Part shown: in pieces, positions 10,745 through 18,889 of the stretch | How positions within the stretch are numbered: the first letter of the stretch is position 1 | Layout: each line of letters opens with the position of its first letter | NCBI GenBank assembly: GCA_032718475.1 | Contig: JAUCBJ010002804.1 | Coordinates: forward strand, 1-24,009 | DNA length: 24,009 nt | Source of the DNA: Nemertoderma westbladi | Taxonomy: Eukaryota > Xenacoelomorpha > Nemertodermatida > Nemertodermatidae | Direction: 5' to 3' | Notes under the pieces: generated by a model | Database searches by the model: none | Told to the model about the DNA's origin: nothing | Seen by the model: only the letters and a program-made list of their open reading frames with translations | Position numbers and translations under genes: made by a program

Positions 10745-12096
10745 ACACGGGCAGATGAAGAAAATTCTCCACGGCATAGTTTCTTCCAAGCATCTACACA
10801 TGGTTGATTATCAGTCAGGATCTGTGTTGTGTGAATACTTTCACGAATAAATTGGCTCCAGTGATGAATGGCTGATCCAATTGCCAGGGCCTCAAATTCA
10901 CAAGGCAACCACTTGACATGATGATCGCACAGTTTGAAGCTGTAAAAGCCACCCAACAGTTTACTTGTGCCACGGGTTATAAAAAGTGTTGCACCTAAAG
11001 CTTTGTGCTCAATTGAGCAAGCAGCATCGACTGAAATGGCTAAGCGATCATTTGGTGTTGGAATTGTGATAGTATTTGGAGAACGCAAAGCATTTTGAAT
11101 TTTCTGAAAGGCAGAATGTAATTCAGGTGTCCAGGAAATATGTGCCTGTCCTGTTAGACCTTTAATACTGTCCTCCAGAGGAGACAACAATGAAGAATAA
11201 CCCTTGATACACCGTGCGATGTCTTGGACAGCTCCAAGAAAAGACTTCATAGCTGTACATGTAGTTGGTGGTGAAACAGCAAAGAGGGGAGAAATTTTGT
11301 GACTACCAATAGATATTGATCCACCTTTCCTAATCCAACCCAATATCGTAGTGGACTTTGGCACTATAACAGTTTTAGGACCTGAAAGTCGAAGATTGTT
11401 ACGGTCGAGTTTATCAAGAAGAAGATCCCAATGAATTAAGAGATCATGAATTGTGTCGCCACCTGTATAACGATCATCAGCTAATTTAATGACAAAGCCG
11501 GCTTGGAGAAAAATCTCCAATAACACGGGAAATTAGTTCGTCCAACCACTCAGATGACCCGGGCATTCCCATGGCTGCCCGGGCATATAAGTGAATGCCC
11601 TTATAAGGAGTGGCTGTACCAAGATAATGCATTGAAGATGGTGCAACTCTTATCTGGAAAAAACTCTTTGTGAGATCACTCTTTATCAGAAACTTAAAGC
11701 ATGCAAGATGGCGTAAGATATCATCACACTTAGTGATAGTTGAAGGAATCAACCTTGTGTATTGTGTAATATTATTAAATGCTGTCACAAACCGTTTTCC
11801 ACCATCGGGTTTGTTAACTAGGAAGCTGGGAGACACACATTGAGGAATTATTCCAACATTCTCTGGTTTGACTAGGACCCCCAGCGCTTCGAGCTTATCG
11901 GCTTCCTCTTGAAGGAGAGATAAATTAGATGAATTGTAAAATGAGATGCGACCTTTGGTGGGGGGAGGTAATACTGGTCCCATATTGATATCAGCCCTAA
12001 TCCGCCCACTGTAGTCATTGTAGGCACCAATAGATGGATTAAATATATGGTCATATTTAGAAAGAAGAGACTCAACCTGTTTCTTTTGAGAAGAAC
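10740..12096 (-). pseudogene. Ty3-like pol: reverse transcriptase and RNase H
   Basis: The reading frame opens after a stop near 12097. The RT block covers roughly 11980-11350. Visible motifs are the palm aspartate in IKSDLTKSFFQI, the AAMGMPGSSEWLDE helix (motif B position), and the catalytic pair as LADDRYTGGDT, a variant of the usual YxDD box. A frameshift near 11500-11520, at GATTTTTCTCC, separates motif B from the DD box. RNase H follows with D in ISVDAA, E in CEFEALAI and D in LTDNQPC. A second frameshift near 10745 breaks the RNase H end. All catalytic residues I can identify remain, so the damage is frameshifts rather than active-site loss. The LADD/GGDT form suggests a divergent Ty3-like lineage; assigning it needs a tree. 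Confidence 0.85.
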
Positions 12097-12159
12097 TGAA
12101 GCGCTATGTGAATTCGAACGCCAACTGAGGAGAGATCCGTTTTCCCACCCCAGCCACCA

Positions 12160-12426
12160 CGCAAGAACTAAGACACAATCCGGGCATACAGTCCTTCGTT
12201 ATAAGAAACAAGTAAAGCAAATAAAACGGTACAGCAGTAGTAGTGTAGGTTAAATAATACAGTCCTTCATTATATAGTTACACTCACGGTACACAGCAGT
12301 AAAGCAGTACAGGTCTATGGTAAATGAATATAAGTCGGCCTGAAATACCACCATCACCAAAGACTAAAGCCACCAGGCAAATATACAGTATATCACCAGA
12401 GTATATTAGAACTACAGTATAGCGTA
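12160..12426 (-). repeat. 5' LTR of the Ty3-like element
   Basis: Partner of 8706-8977, roughly 95% identical by eye. Its minus-strand start reads TACGCTATACTG where the 3' LTR has TGCGCCATACTG. Immediately inside it the minus strand reads TGGTGGCTGGGGTGGG, the position where a primer-binding site is expected; the matching tRNA is not recognised. The outside flank is plus-strand BEL/Pao coding sequence starting at 12429. Confidence 0.85.
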
Positions 12427-12428
12427 GT

Positions 12429-12605
12429 AGTGATACGATTATCAAGAATCACTGGAGGTTGGCTAGGGTAGTGGAAACCTACCCCGGCGAAGACGGAAGA
12501 ATTAGATCCGTGGAAGTGAGGATCGGAGGCAAGATAGGGGCCAAAGATAGGAAGACCTACAGGAGGGCGGTAGGAAAGTGCTGCCTTTTGGAAGGGTCAC
12601 CCTAA
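12429..12605 (+). pseudogene. BEL/Pao pol C-terminus, 5'-truncated
   Basis: A clean 58-codon stretch ending in TAA at 12603. It contains HWRLARVVETYPGEDG, then RIRSVEV, then GKCCLLEG. This is the DUF5641-type domain at the end of BEL/Pao integrase (consensus W-x-L-A/G-R-V-x-E-x-x-P-G-x-D-G-x-x-R-S-V). No frameshift is present in what remains, so it looks younger than the integrase at 17687-18270. The first codons abut the Ty3-like LTR. The sequence right after the stop (CGTCCAATATATTGGACTGAGGGG) is shared with the nested element near 19793-19815 on the opposite strand. Confidence 0.88.
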
Positions 12606-12731
12606 CGTTGAGTCGTCCAATATATTGGACTGAGGGGGGTAGGAATGAGGGCGAGATGCCCTTCCCATACACTAAATAAAATAAAAATAAATAAAATAAA
12701 ATAAGTAATAAAACACTAGTACCACGGTACG

Positions 12732-12852
12732 CTGTAGGTAGGCATTATGTATGTCTGATGGGTATAGACATACCAACGTACATAATACACAAGTGTAGGT
12801 AGTTACAATTATGTATGTCGGACGGGTACAATAATGTACCAACGTACCTAAT
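12732..12852 (+). repeat. Two-copy tandem repeat in the BEL/Pao 3' tail
   Basis: Two units of about 60 bp, each with GTAGGTAG, ATTATGTATGTC, GACGGGTA or GATGGGTA, and ACCAACGTAC. They lie between an A/T-rich (AAAAT)-like stretch (12670-12715) and the larger minisatellite. Confidence 0.7.
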
Positions 12853-12857
12853 TTACA

Positions 12858-13490
12858 TACGCACGTGAGGGCGCCACGTGAGGAGTTGAAGGGGGGTATG
12901 TAGGCATACCATAGTTGAGGGGTACACAGTACCGTAAACTTGTGGGCACTGAGGGTGCCACATGAGGAGTTAGGGGGGGGGGGGGGTATGTACGCATACC
13001 GTAGTTGAGGGGTACACAGTACCGTAAACTTGTGGGCACTGAGGGCGCTACGTGAGGAGTTGAGGGGTGGTATGTAGGCATACCGTAGTTGAGGGGTACA
13101 CAGTACCGTAAACTTGTGGGCACTGAGGGTGCCACATGATGAGTTGAGGGGGGGGGGGGGTATTTACGCATACCGTAGTTGAGGGGTACACAGTACCGTA
13201 AACTTGTGGGCACTGAGGGCGCCATGTAAGGAGTTGAGGGGGGGTATGTACGCATACCGTAGCAGAAGGGTACATAGTACCATAAACTTGTGGGCACTGA
13301 GGGCGCCACGTGAAGAGTTGAGGGGGGTATGTACGCATACCGTAGTTGAGGGGTACACAGTACCGTAAACTTGTGGGCACTGAGGGCGCCAAGTGAGGAG
13401 TTGAGGCGGGGTATGTACGCATACCGTAGTTGAAGGGTACATAGTACCGTAAACTTGTGGGCATTGAGGGCGCCATGTGAGGATATAGAC
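12858..13490 (+). repeat. Minisatellite of 83-90-bp units in the BEL/Pao 3' tail
   Basis: About seven and a half units. GTGGGCACTGAGGG begins at 12942, 13032, 13116, 13206, 13290 and 13373, with a variant at 13457. Each unit contains two small palindromes (GTATGTACGCATAC and GGTACACAGTACC), the box GGCGCCACGTGAGGAGTT and a G run. The 90-bp and 84-bp lengths alternate among the first five complete units. G runs reach 14 (12973-12986) and 13 (13148-13160). Shorter, diverged relatives of the GTGGGCAC...GCGCCA box occur in the nested element at about 19434-19545 on the other strand. Confidence 0.93.
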
Positions 13491-14761
13491 TGTGTAGGCC
13501 GCACGAACTAGACTACTGTAGCGCATAGCCCATAGTACAGAGTTAGAACATTGCTACAGAGCCAGAAGATTATCTGGTAGGAAGCTACTACAAGAGTAAG
13601 AAATTGTAGCTAGTCTTCTCTGTAGACAAGTAGTGATGAATTACTTACATAGTAAATGACTAGTAGATATAATAATAGCACGTTAGATGAGGTTGGGGAC
13701 TAAACACAGCACTAATGAATCAGGGGTAAATTGGCACATAGAGGGGAACACTCGTACGAAACACAGGCAGAACAGATAGGAGGTAGGTCATCACTGATTT
13801 AAACTAATTAAGACCATACTTAGTTATCTGTTGCCCTGCTGAGCCTTTCTAAGGCACCACCAGTCTGGTGAGAGAGGAGAATCGTGATGGCGGAGAAGCT
13901 ATGAAGGAATTTATCGTATTCTGTGGAGGGGGGCGGATATATGGTCCCGGATGACATGGAAACAGTAGAGGATGGCGGTGGGACAAGAAAGGGGTCAGGA
14001 GGGTCGAGTAGAACTATATTGCTGTATTTAGTAGCGGTAAACGGAGATATTTTTCTGTTTGACCTAGCGACCTATGGTAGTAAGAAGACTGGGCCAAAGT
14101 TGAACCTCCTGTCGGATGCGATGCAGAAGCTGGTAAGGTCAAAGACTACGATCGAGATTGGATATCACTTCCGAAAGAGAAGATATCACTTCCGAAAGGG
14201 GGGGGGGGGGGGGGTTAAGACACGTCGTGTAGACGAATATATAATATATAATATACGTACTATAGTCAGATACAACCTTTTCCAATTAGCTACTGGGACT
14301 GGGGACTAATTGACTGGAACAGGAGAACGGGACAATGGCGGATCTCACTGACATGGTGCACACATGCTTGGGACCCGATAAGAGTGAGGAGAGTGACAGC
14401 GAAAACGGATTGAGTATGGGAGGAGTATGGGGAGGACGTGTTAGGGTATGGGGGAGTAAAATGGGCGCGAGATTCAAGTGTGGGGAGCGAGCATAGAGGG
14501 GGATGAGTCCCAAGGGACTGGAGAGAGAGGAAGGGACAACAAAGTCCGAGAGGTAAAATTGTGTGAGGAGTGAGGGCGATCGTCTAAAACAGAGACGCCA
14601 GATGCCTTGGTACATACAGCTTAGCTCGCAGGTGTACCAAGGATGGGTAGTGATAACAGACCCATGGGGGCCGGCCTGGAAAGCCGACCCCGAGAAGGAT
14701 ATTCCACCCCACATCCAATATTAGATTGGATTCCAGCGGAATTGAAGCGCACTTAAGGTTG
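13491..14761 (+). other. 3' tail of the BEL/Pao element, two weak ORFs
   Basis: Sequence between the minisatellite and the hairpin/PPT. It holds a 128-codon ORF at 13923-14309 and a 53-codon ORF at 14335-14496 that starts MADLTDMVHTCLGPDKSEES. Neither resembles a protein I know. The first includes GDIFLFDLATYG but no clear membrane segment, so an env-like gene is not supported. A tandem copy of GATATCACTTCCGAAAG occurs at 14161-14197, followed by 17 G (14198-14214). The last part (from about 14660) aligns with the nested element's 3' end at about 18890-19000 reversed, including the box TTCCAGCGGAATTGAAGCGC. Confidence 0.6.
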
Positions 14762-14799
14762 ATGCTATCTTCTCACCGGGAAGATAGCATGGGGGGGAG
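14762..14799 (+). promoter_or_regulatory. Hairpin plus polypurine tract before the 3' LTR
   Basis: A perfect 11-bp stem (ATGCTATCTTC 14762-14772 / GAAGATAGCAT 14780-14790, 7-nt loop) is followed directly by GGGGGGGAG (14791-14799) and then the LTR start TGTAAGCGG. Polypurine tracts prime plus-strand DNA synthesis in LTR elements. The nested element has the same arrangement at 18853-18889. Confidence 0.85.
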
Positions 14800-15452
14800 T
14801 GTAAGCGGATTCAATTCCCTGCACTACCCACCGAAAATGGGACTAGTGGCATTTTACCAATTATAGCTGGCGAGGTGACATTACCTATAATAATGTCACC
14901 TCACAACCAACTAAGGCGATACACGCCGCAAGCCACAGGGAGAGTTGAGAGGTCAAACCATCTCAGAGGGACAAACAGGCTAGCCAGAGGGACAAACAGG
15001 CTAGCAAGGCTAGTACGTGGGGATAGTGGCAACAGGGAGTGGCGAGGTGACAATTAATCAGGTTAAGCCAATGGTGGGTGGGAGAGCACATTGGGAGTGA
15101 TTAGAGCGCATCTATTTGACACTCAGGCCACTCGGTAGTGTAGAGCTGATTTAGTATGTGTTAATAATAATATAACTGTTGCAGTTATTGATTCTGATTC
15201 AGTTGGTTTTCCTATACAGTTGTGAGACCGGAACAGTTTTTAACCGTCGTCACTAACCGTGCTATTATATTCAGACTGTGCTATTATTACGTTCTGTGAT
15301 TATAAAGACTGACAGTAAAACCTCAGTTATTTGAACGGCCTTCGGCCTATTACATATCCAGATTACAGCTTTAGCAGCCTACGGACGCGGCGACGCGTAT
15401 AACACACACCGGTCGGGATTCATTACTGCCAACTCCGGTGGATCCCGTCACA
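14800..15452 (+). repeat. 3' LTR of the plus-strand BEL/Pao element
   Basis: Starts TGTAAGCGGATTCAATTCC right after the polypurine tract and ends GGATCCCGTCACA, giving TGT...ACA ends. Both ends match the nested element's LTR on the reverse strand (TGTGAGCGGATTCAATTCC and GATCCCGTCACA), while most of the middle is diverged. Internal features are a perfect 12-bp hairpin (14872-14902, arms GAGGTGACATTA / TAATGTCACCTC) and two perfect 21-bp tandem units (14964-14984 and 14985-15005, CAGAGGGACAAACAGG...). Poly-C begins immediately after the last base, so no target duplication could be read. Confidence 0.85.
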
Positions 15453-15469
15453 CCCCCCCCCCCCCCCCC
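15453..15469 (+). repeat. Poly-C tract, 17 bp
   Basis: Seventeen C between the BEL/Pao LTR end and the 3' end of the non-LTR element, with no other intervening sequence. Confidence 0.9.
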
Positions 15470-16660
15470 TCGAAAAAAATTAAGAAATTTGTTTTTTATT
15501 GCATCTACTATTACTAAGTCGAAAGAACTCGGACAGTGGAAATGAGATCCTTCCAGGCTTCCCGATTCTCCATAGTTGTCGCAATTTCGATTCTCCCAAG
15601 TTCAGTATCCCTTTCAAGTTGATCTATATATGTTGTGGCCGGTCGTCCACGACTACGCTTTCCATGAGTTGGTTGCCAGAAAAGTAGATCTGGTGGTACG
15701 ACCTCGTCTTTACTTCGCCAGCAGTGCCCACTGAATCTTAATCTGCGTTCACGGAGGGTGGTTGATACAGGTGGTATTGTACCATAAAGCTCGGCATTTG
15801 TCATGTGTTGTCTCCAGCTGATGTTTAGGGTTGCCCTTAGTAGTCTTGTGTAGCAACCATCAATTCGTTGTTCAAGTGATTTAGTCAGTGTCCAGGTCTC
15901 ACCCCCGTATAAAAATACACTTTCCACTGTGGCTCGGTGGGAACTGGGGAGGGTGCCTGGGGAGATCTGATTTCCAGATGGTATCCATTTTGGATAGAGC
16001 TACCCAAGCCTTTGCTTTCCTAACTTATATGTCATTTTTGCTACTCTCTATCCATGATCCAAGGTACTGGAAGTCGTCGACCTTCCTTAGTTGATTATTA
16101 TCAATGGTTGTCAAGTTTCCATCAACATTAAAGGTCATGAATTCGGTCTTGGTAACATTTATGTGCAATCCAACCTCCTTAGCAGTCCTCTCCACTTTAT
16201 TTAGTAGAAGCTGTGCATCTGCTAGCGTATTAGAGAGCAGGGCGATGTTATCCGAGAAGTCGGTGTCTGTGACTGTAGTTGCCGGATATCTACTACTTCT
16301 GCGTTCTTAAAGTGTGAATCCCAGATCTTCACCCTTTGTGGCTGTCCTCATTGCGTAATCCAGCACAATTACAAATAGTAATGGTGCTAATGTGTCACCT
16401 TGCAGTACCCCAGCCAGGATTGAGAAAAACTCAGCTTCACCATCTGGTGAGAGTACCTGTGCTTCTGTGTCACAATATAACAATCCAATGCCAGCAACGA
16501 TTATTTCTGGTATTCCATAAGCTCTTAGGATTTCAAGCATTTTACCTCTATGGATGGAGTCGAATGCCTTCTTGAAGTCCACAAAAGTCATGACTGCGGG
16601 GAGATTCTTTGATCGTGATGTGATGATTGCATCTGGAGCAGAATTTAATGGGGATTTCAA
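15470..16660 (-). mobile_element. Non-LTR (LINE-type) element, 5'-truncated
   Basis: Minus-strand fragment keeping only the later part of reverse transcriptase and the C-terminal domain, without endonuclease. This is the usual outcome of incomplete target-primed reverse transcription. The 5' break is at about 16660, against unrelated sequence that begins with AATCTGAAAACCGCT. On the minus strand the 3' end has AATAAA (15495-15500) and T/A-rich sequence next to the poly-C tract. No target duplication is readable. Confidence 0.85.
15514..16660 (-). pseudogene. LINE reverse transcriptase, C-terminal part, decayed
   Basis: The N-terminal fragment (16660-16307) carries VDFKKAFDSIHRGKMLEIL (palm aspartate, motif A) and LAGVLQGDTLAPLLFVIVLD (motif B), both diagnostic for non-LTR RT. 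The catalytic motif C then reads TDTDFSDNIALLSN near 16240-16270, where active relatives have F/Y-A-D-D, so the second aspartate is lost. Frameshifts follow before the C-terminal part (15927-15514), which contains LYGGETWTLTKSLEQRIDGC, a tryptophan-rich ERRLRFSGHCWRS segment, and HGKRSRGRPATTYIDQLERD. That tail is typical of a LINE family common in aquatic invertebrates. The combined damage rules out activity. Confidence 0.88.
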
Positions 16661-17460
16661 ATCTGAAAACCGCTTAGAGAGATCTCTTTTAGTTCTTTAG
16701 TTCTCGGGTTATCGTGGAATAGCTGTCTGCCAACCTGTCTGTCATAATGTAAGACAGACAACTGACAGGCGGACATACTACATTCTACCAAATATTAAAA
16801 CTGACATCGGAAATGAAATCAGTGACCCCGAAAACCCCCGTAAATATAATATTAGCTCGGTGGTTTGCTTCCTTCATGTCAGACACTATTAACCAACCAG
16901 ACCCCATACAGGTACAGTACAGTAACTGTACTGTAGTTTTGTGCAGGAAGGTTTGAACTTTGAAGGCGATTATCTCAGAATGACATTTTTTCGCACGAAA
17001 AATACTAATCCTCCACCATTTCTTAACCGTTTTTCGCTATTTTTGCTTTATATGAAAGATAATTTCACAGGCTTCAATGAATTTCACACACTTTTCTTAA
17101 TTTAATAATATTATCCCCATTTTTTTAATGAAAATTTACAAAAAAACATGGGATTTTTTAAATTTTTAAAAAATTGTGATTTTTTTTAGAAAATGGCCAA
17201 TTATCGGAAATAGAAAACGGAAAAAAAATTACGTGAAAATAAATATGCTGGTTCTAAAAAATGTGCTATCGAAAAATAATAATGGAAAATGACGGAGGAG
17301 TAGTATTTTTAGTTAAATTTTTAAAATCTGACGCAGGCCGCTAGGGGGCGCAAAAAATTTCATTTTTCAAATTTTTTATGTACTTTTGATGATTCTCTTT
17401 TCGATGGTATATCGTTTTCTATGAATTTTCAACCACATTGAAGACATAAAAAAAACTGTA
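16661..17460. other. Non-coding sequence with palindromes, unassigned
   Basis: No coding region seen. It contains an imperfect stem-loop at about 16722-16773 built from TGTCTGCC/CTGTC-type repeats (TGTCTGTC ... GACAGACA), and a nearly perfect palindrome at 16913-16935 (TACAGTACAGT, one A, ACTGTACTGTA). It is AT-rich from about 17000, including TCTCAGAATGACATTTTTTC at 16973. The inverted copy of AGCGGTTTTCAGATT at its left edge, shared with 7450-7464, suggests a dispersed non-coding repeat. Confidence 0.45.
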
Positions 17461-17482
17461 GGGGGGGGGGGGGGGGGGGGGG
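17461..17482 (+). repeat. Poly-G tract, 22 bp
   Basis: Longest G/C homopolymer in the window. On the minus strand it is poly-C following the visible part of the old BEL/Pao LTR (AAGAGTGTGTAG then C22). Confidence 0.95.
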
Positions 17483-17646
17483 CTACACACTCTTAAATAG
17501 GAAAGACTACTCTTTCTGTAAACGACTTATTTATACTGTAAAAAGTATACGAGCAGTAAGGGCAAGGAGAATATGAAATTATTTCTTAAGGCGTAAATAA
17601 ATAAGGCGTACATTAAAAATAAAGACAAATAAATGGTTGTCACACA
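17483..17646 (-). repeat. 3' LTR of the old BEL/Pao element, partial
   Basis: On the minus strand an LTR-like start TGTGTGACAACCATTTATTT follows TTTATGGGGGCAGC, a short polypurine tract at about 17647-17660. A possible TATA box (TATAAATAA on the minus strand, 17527-17535) lies about 110 bp in. The other LTR is outside the window, so the end near the poly-G tract is a guess from the composition change. Confidence 0.5.
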
Positions 17647-17686
17647 GCTGCCCCCATAAATAATGAGTTTTTTAGTCCATAGATAT

Positions 17687-18270
17687 TTACTGGATCTGGG
17701 AGGTGGTCGTCGGTAGAGTTTCCTGTTTACCATAGTTACCGGATAACTCTCTGTCTCTTTCAAGCAGACACAGACGACCAATTGGGCGATTGAGTTGTTG
17801 AGTTTCGAAGACTATTCCTTTCTTCTTATGGTTACGCCTCATAACTACGAGTTCTACTGATCGTACTAAACCAAGGACTTCACTAAACCATCATCAGATA
17901 TATGGGTCTCGATGATACAACCTATCTGCCACCTCTTGTGTGGAAGATCCGAATCAACTATCAGTACCATGTCTCCAGCGCTGACATTTTCTTGCAGCGC
18001 AAACCATTTAGTTCTGAGTTGCAGGATTGGGAGATAGTGAAACGGATAGCGAAGCGACTGGACAATAATTGCATCAGTTGCCATATCTGTTTACATTATT
18101 CGTCCCTGTCGTGGATTTCAGACACGGGAAGCATGGCTACCGGCTTCTTGAGCAGAAAATGCGCGGGTGTCAACGCTTCTAGGGAATCTGGGTTCGGGGA
18201 GACTGGCATAAGAGGTCTTTCATTAAGATAGGCGGCGATTTCTTCCATTAGCGTCCATAGGAGTTCGTCA
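17687..18270 (-). pseudogene. Old BEL/Pao integrase, C-terminal piece
   Basis: Starts at the insertion site with DELLWTLMEEIAAYLNERPL, then PDSLEALTPAHFLLKKPVA. This is the standard BEL/Pao integrase segment just after the catalytic core. After a stop near 18105 it continues in the DUF5641-type domain: YLPILQLRTKW, GDMVLIVDSDLPHKRWQIG, IIETHISDDGLV. A second shift near 17866-17880 is explained by a repeated GGTTTAGT 17 bp apart. The frame then resumes through RPIGRLCLLE to a stop at 17687. In intact elements this region binds DNA ends during integration. It is clearly non-functional here. Confidence 0.88.
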
Positions 18271-18275
18271 ATGAG
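18271..18275 (+). other. Target-site duplication, left copy (ATGAG)
   Basis: ATGAG immediately outside the LTR terminus TGTGACGGG. An identical ATGAG follows the other LTR terminus at 22809-22813. BEL/Pao elements typically create duplications of 4-6 bp, usually 5. Confidence 0.9.
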
Positions 18276-18852
18276 TGTGACGGGATCAGTGGATCCCGAC
18301 CGGTTTTGTTTCGTTACGCGTCACCGCGTTGTTGTGAAAAGGATAATAGTTAGTTGTTCTGATATTGTTCGAGTAAATGAGTAAAACTAACGCAGATATA
18401 ATACAATAGCACGGTTGAAGAAGGCTGACAAGAGATAAATGTTGTACCGGTAGTGGCGGTGATGGTACGAAATGTCACCGTACTGCACCTGATGACTGAG
18501 TAAACTGAATAGGATACAAGCACTAACCGGTAATATATAATGATTATCTACTCTACTTGTGGCCTTAATACTTAGCGGATGCACTTTCCTTGTCCCCCAT
18601 TGGCCAATAACCTAATTCTCGGCTCCCACCTCTGTGGGAGTGTCCCCCCCCCCCCCCGCTGCTGTCACTTTCCCTCTCCAAGAGGTTTGACCTATAACCT
18701 CTTTTGTGTGGCTCTTTGGGGCCGTCTGTTGTCCCCGTTATTGGGGGTGATACGAGGTTGATTGTAATCAACCTCGTACTCCCCAATATTGCTTAAAGGC
18801 GCCACTTCCCAACTTTATGGGGTTATGTGAGGCGGAATTGAATCCGCTCACA
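18276..18852 (-). repeat. 3' LTR of the nested BEL/Pao element
   Basis: Complete LTR. On the plus strand it starts TGTGACGGGATCAGTGGATC and ends GGAATTGAATCCGCTCACA. Both termini form short hairpins (CGGGATC/GATCCCG and GCGGA/TCCGC). It contains a 13-bp perfect hairpin at 18751-18778 (arms TACGAGGTTGATT / AATCAACCTCGTA, loop GT) inside a longer imperfect stem reaching 18740-18787, a CTCCCAC/GTGGGAG hairpin at 18623-18640, and 14 C at 18644-18657. Confidence 0.93.
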
Positions 18853-18889
18853 CTCCCCCCATGCTATCTTCCCGGTGAGAAGATAACAT
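18853..18889 (-). promoter_or_regulatory. Polypurine tract and hairpin of the nested element
   Basis: On the minus strand a hairpin is followed by GGGGGGAG and the LTR start TGTGAGCGG. The stem arms are 18861-18871 and 18879-18889, 11 bp with one mismatch and a 7-nt loop. The hairpin sequence is nearly identical to 14762-14790 in the plus-strand element. Confidence 0.82.

Larger units (their letters stand above)
8706..12426 (-). mobile_element. Ty3-like LTR retrotransposon, defective
   Basis: Minus-strand element bounded by two direct repeats of about 270 bp (8706-8977 and 12160-12426). The interior encodes, in order, reverse transcriptase, RNase H and an integrase with a basic C-terminal tail, the Ty3/gypsy order. 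There is no room for gag or protease: only about 65 bp separate the 5' LTR from the first RT-linked codons, so the 5' coding part is deleted. At least three frameshifts break pol. A purine-rich stretch (AAAGAACAGAAATGAAAG) precedes the 3' LTR and may be the polypurine tract. A target duplication is not clear: the right flank reads GTAGTAGTG and the left flank is the GTA microsatellite, so any ACTAC-type duplication would be hidden inside it. Confidence 0.85.
12429..15452 (+). mobile_element. BEL/Pao element, 3' part only, plus strand
   Basis: Begins in mid-gene at 12429 with the pol C-terminus, then a 2.2-kb non-coding tail, a hairpin plus polypurine tract (14762-14799) and one LTR (14800-15452). 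Everything upstream (gag, protease, RT, most of integrase) is missing. The cut coincides with the outer edge of the Ty3-like element, but no BEL/Pao coding sequence reappears beyond that element or its microsatellite, so this is not a simple insertion. The tail order matches the nested element at 18276-22808 read in reverse, showing they are related families. Confidence 0.85.

Noticed and set aside
12848-13526. Overlapping minus-strand ORFs of 120-218 codons with repeated motifs
   Set aside because: They are three frames of the 83-90-bp minisatellite. Unit lengths that are mostly multiples of three keep frames open, and no protein family is recognisable.
13923-14309. A 128-codon plus-strand ORF as an env-like gene of the BEL/Pao element
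   Set aside because: No signal peptide, clear membrane segment or cleavage site, and it ends in low-complexity sequence after a poly-G run. No counterpart lies in the nested element's tail.
15408-15452. A tRNA-derived or primer-binding-site sequence, from the GGTCGGGATT-like string
   Set aside because: The same segment forms the terminal part of both LTR families (ending GTCACA), so it belongs to the LTR itself.
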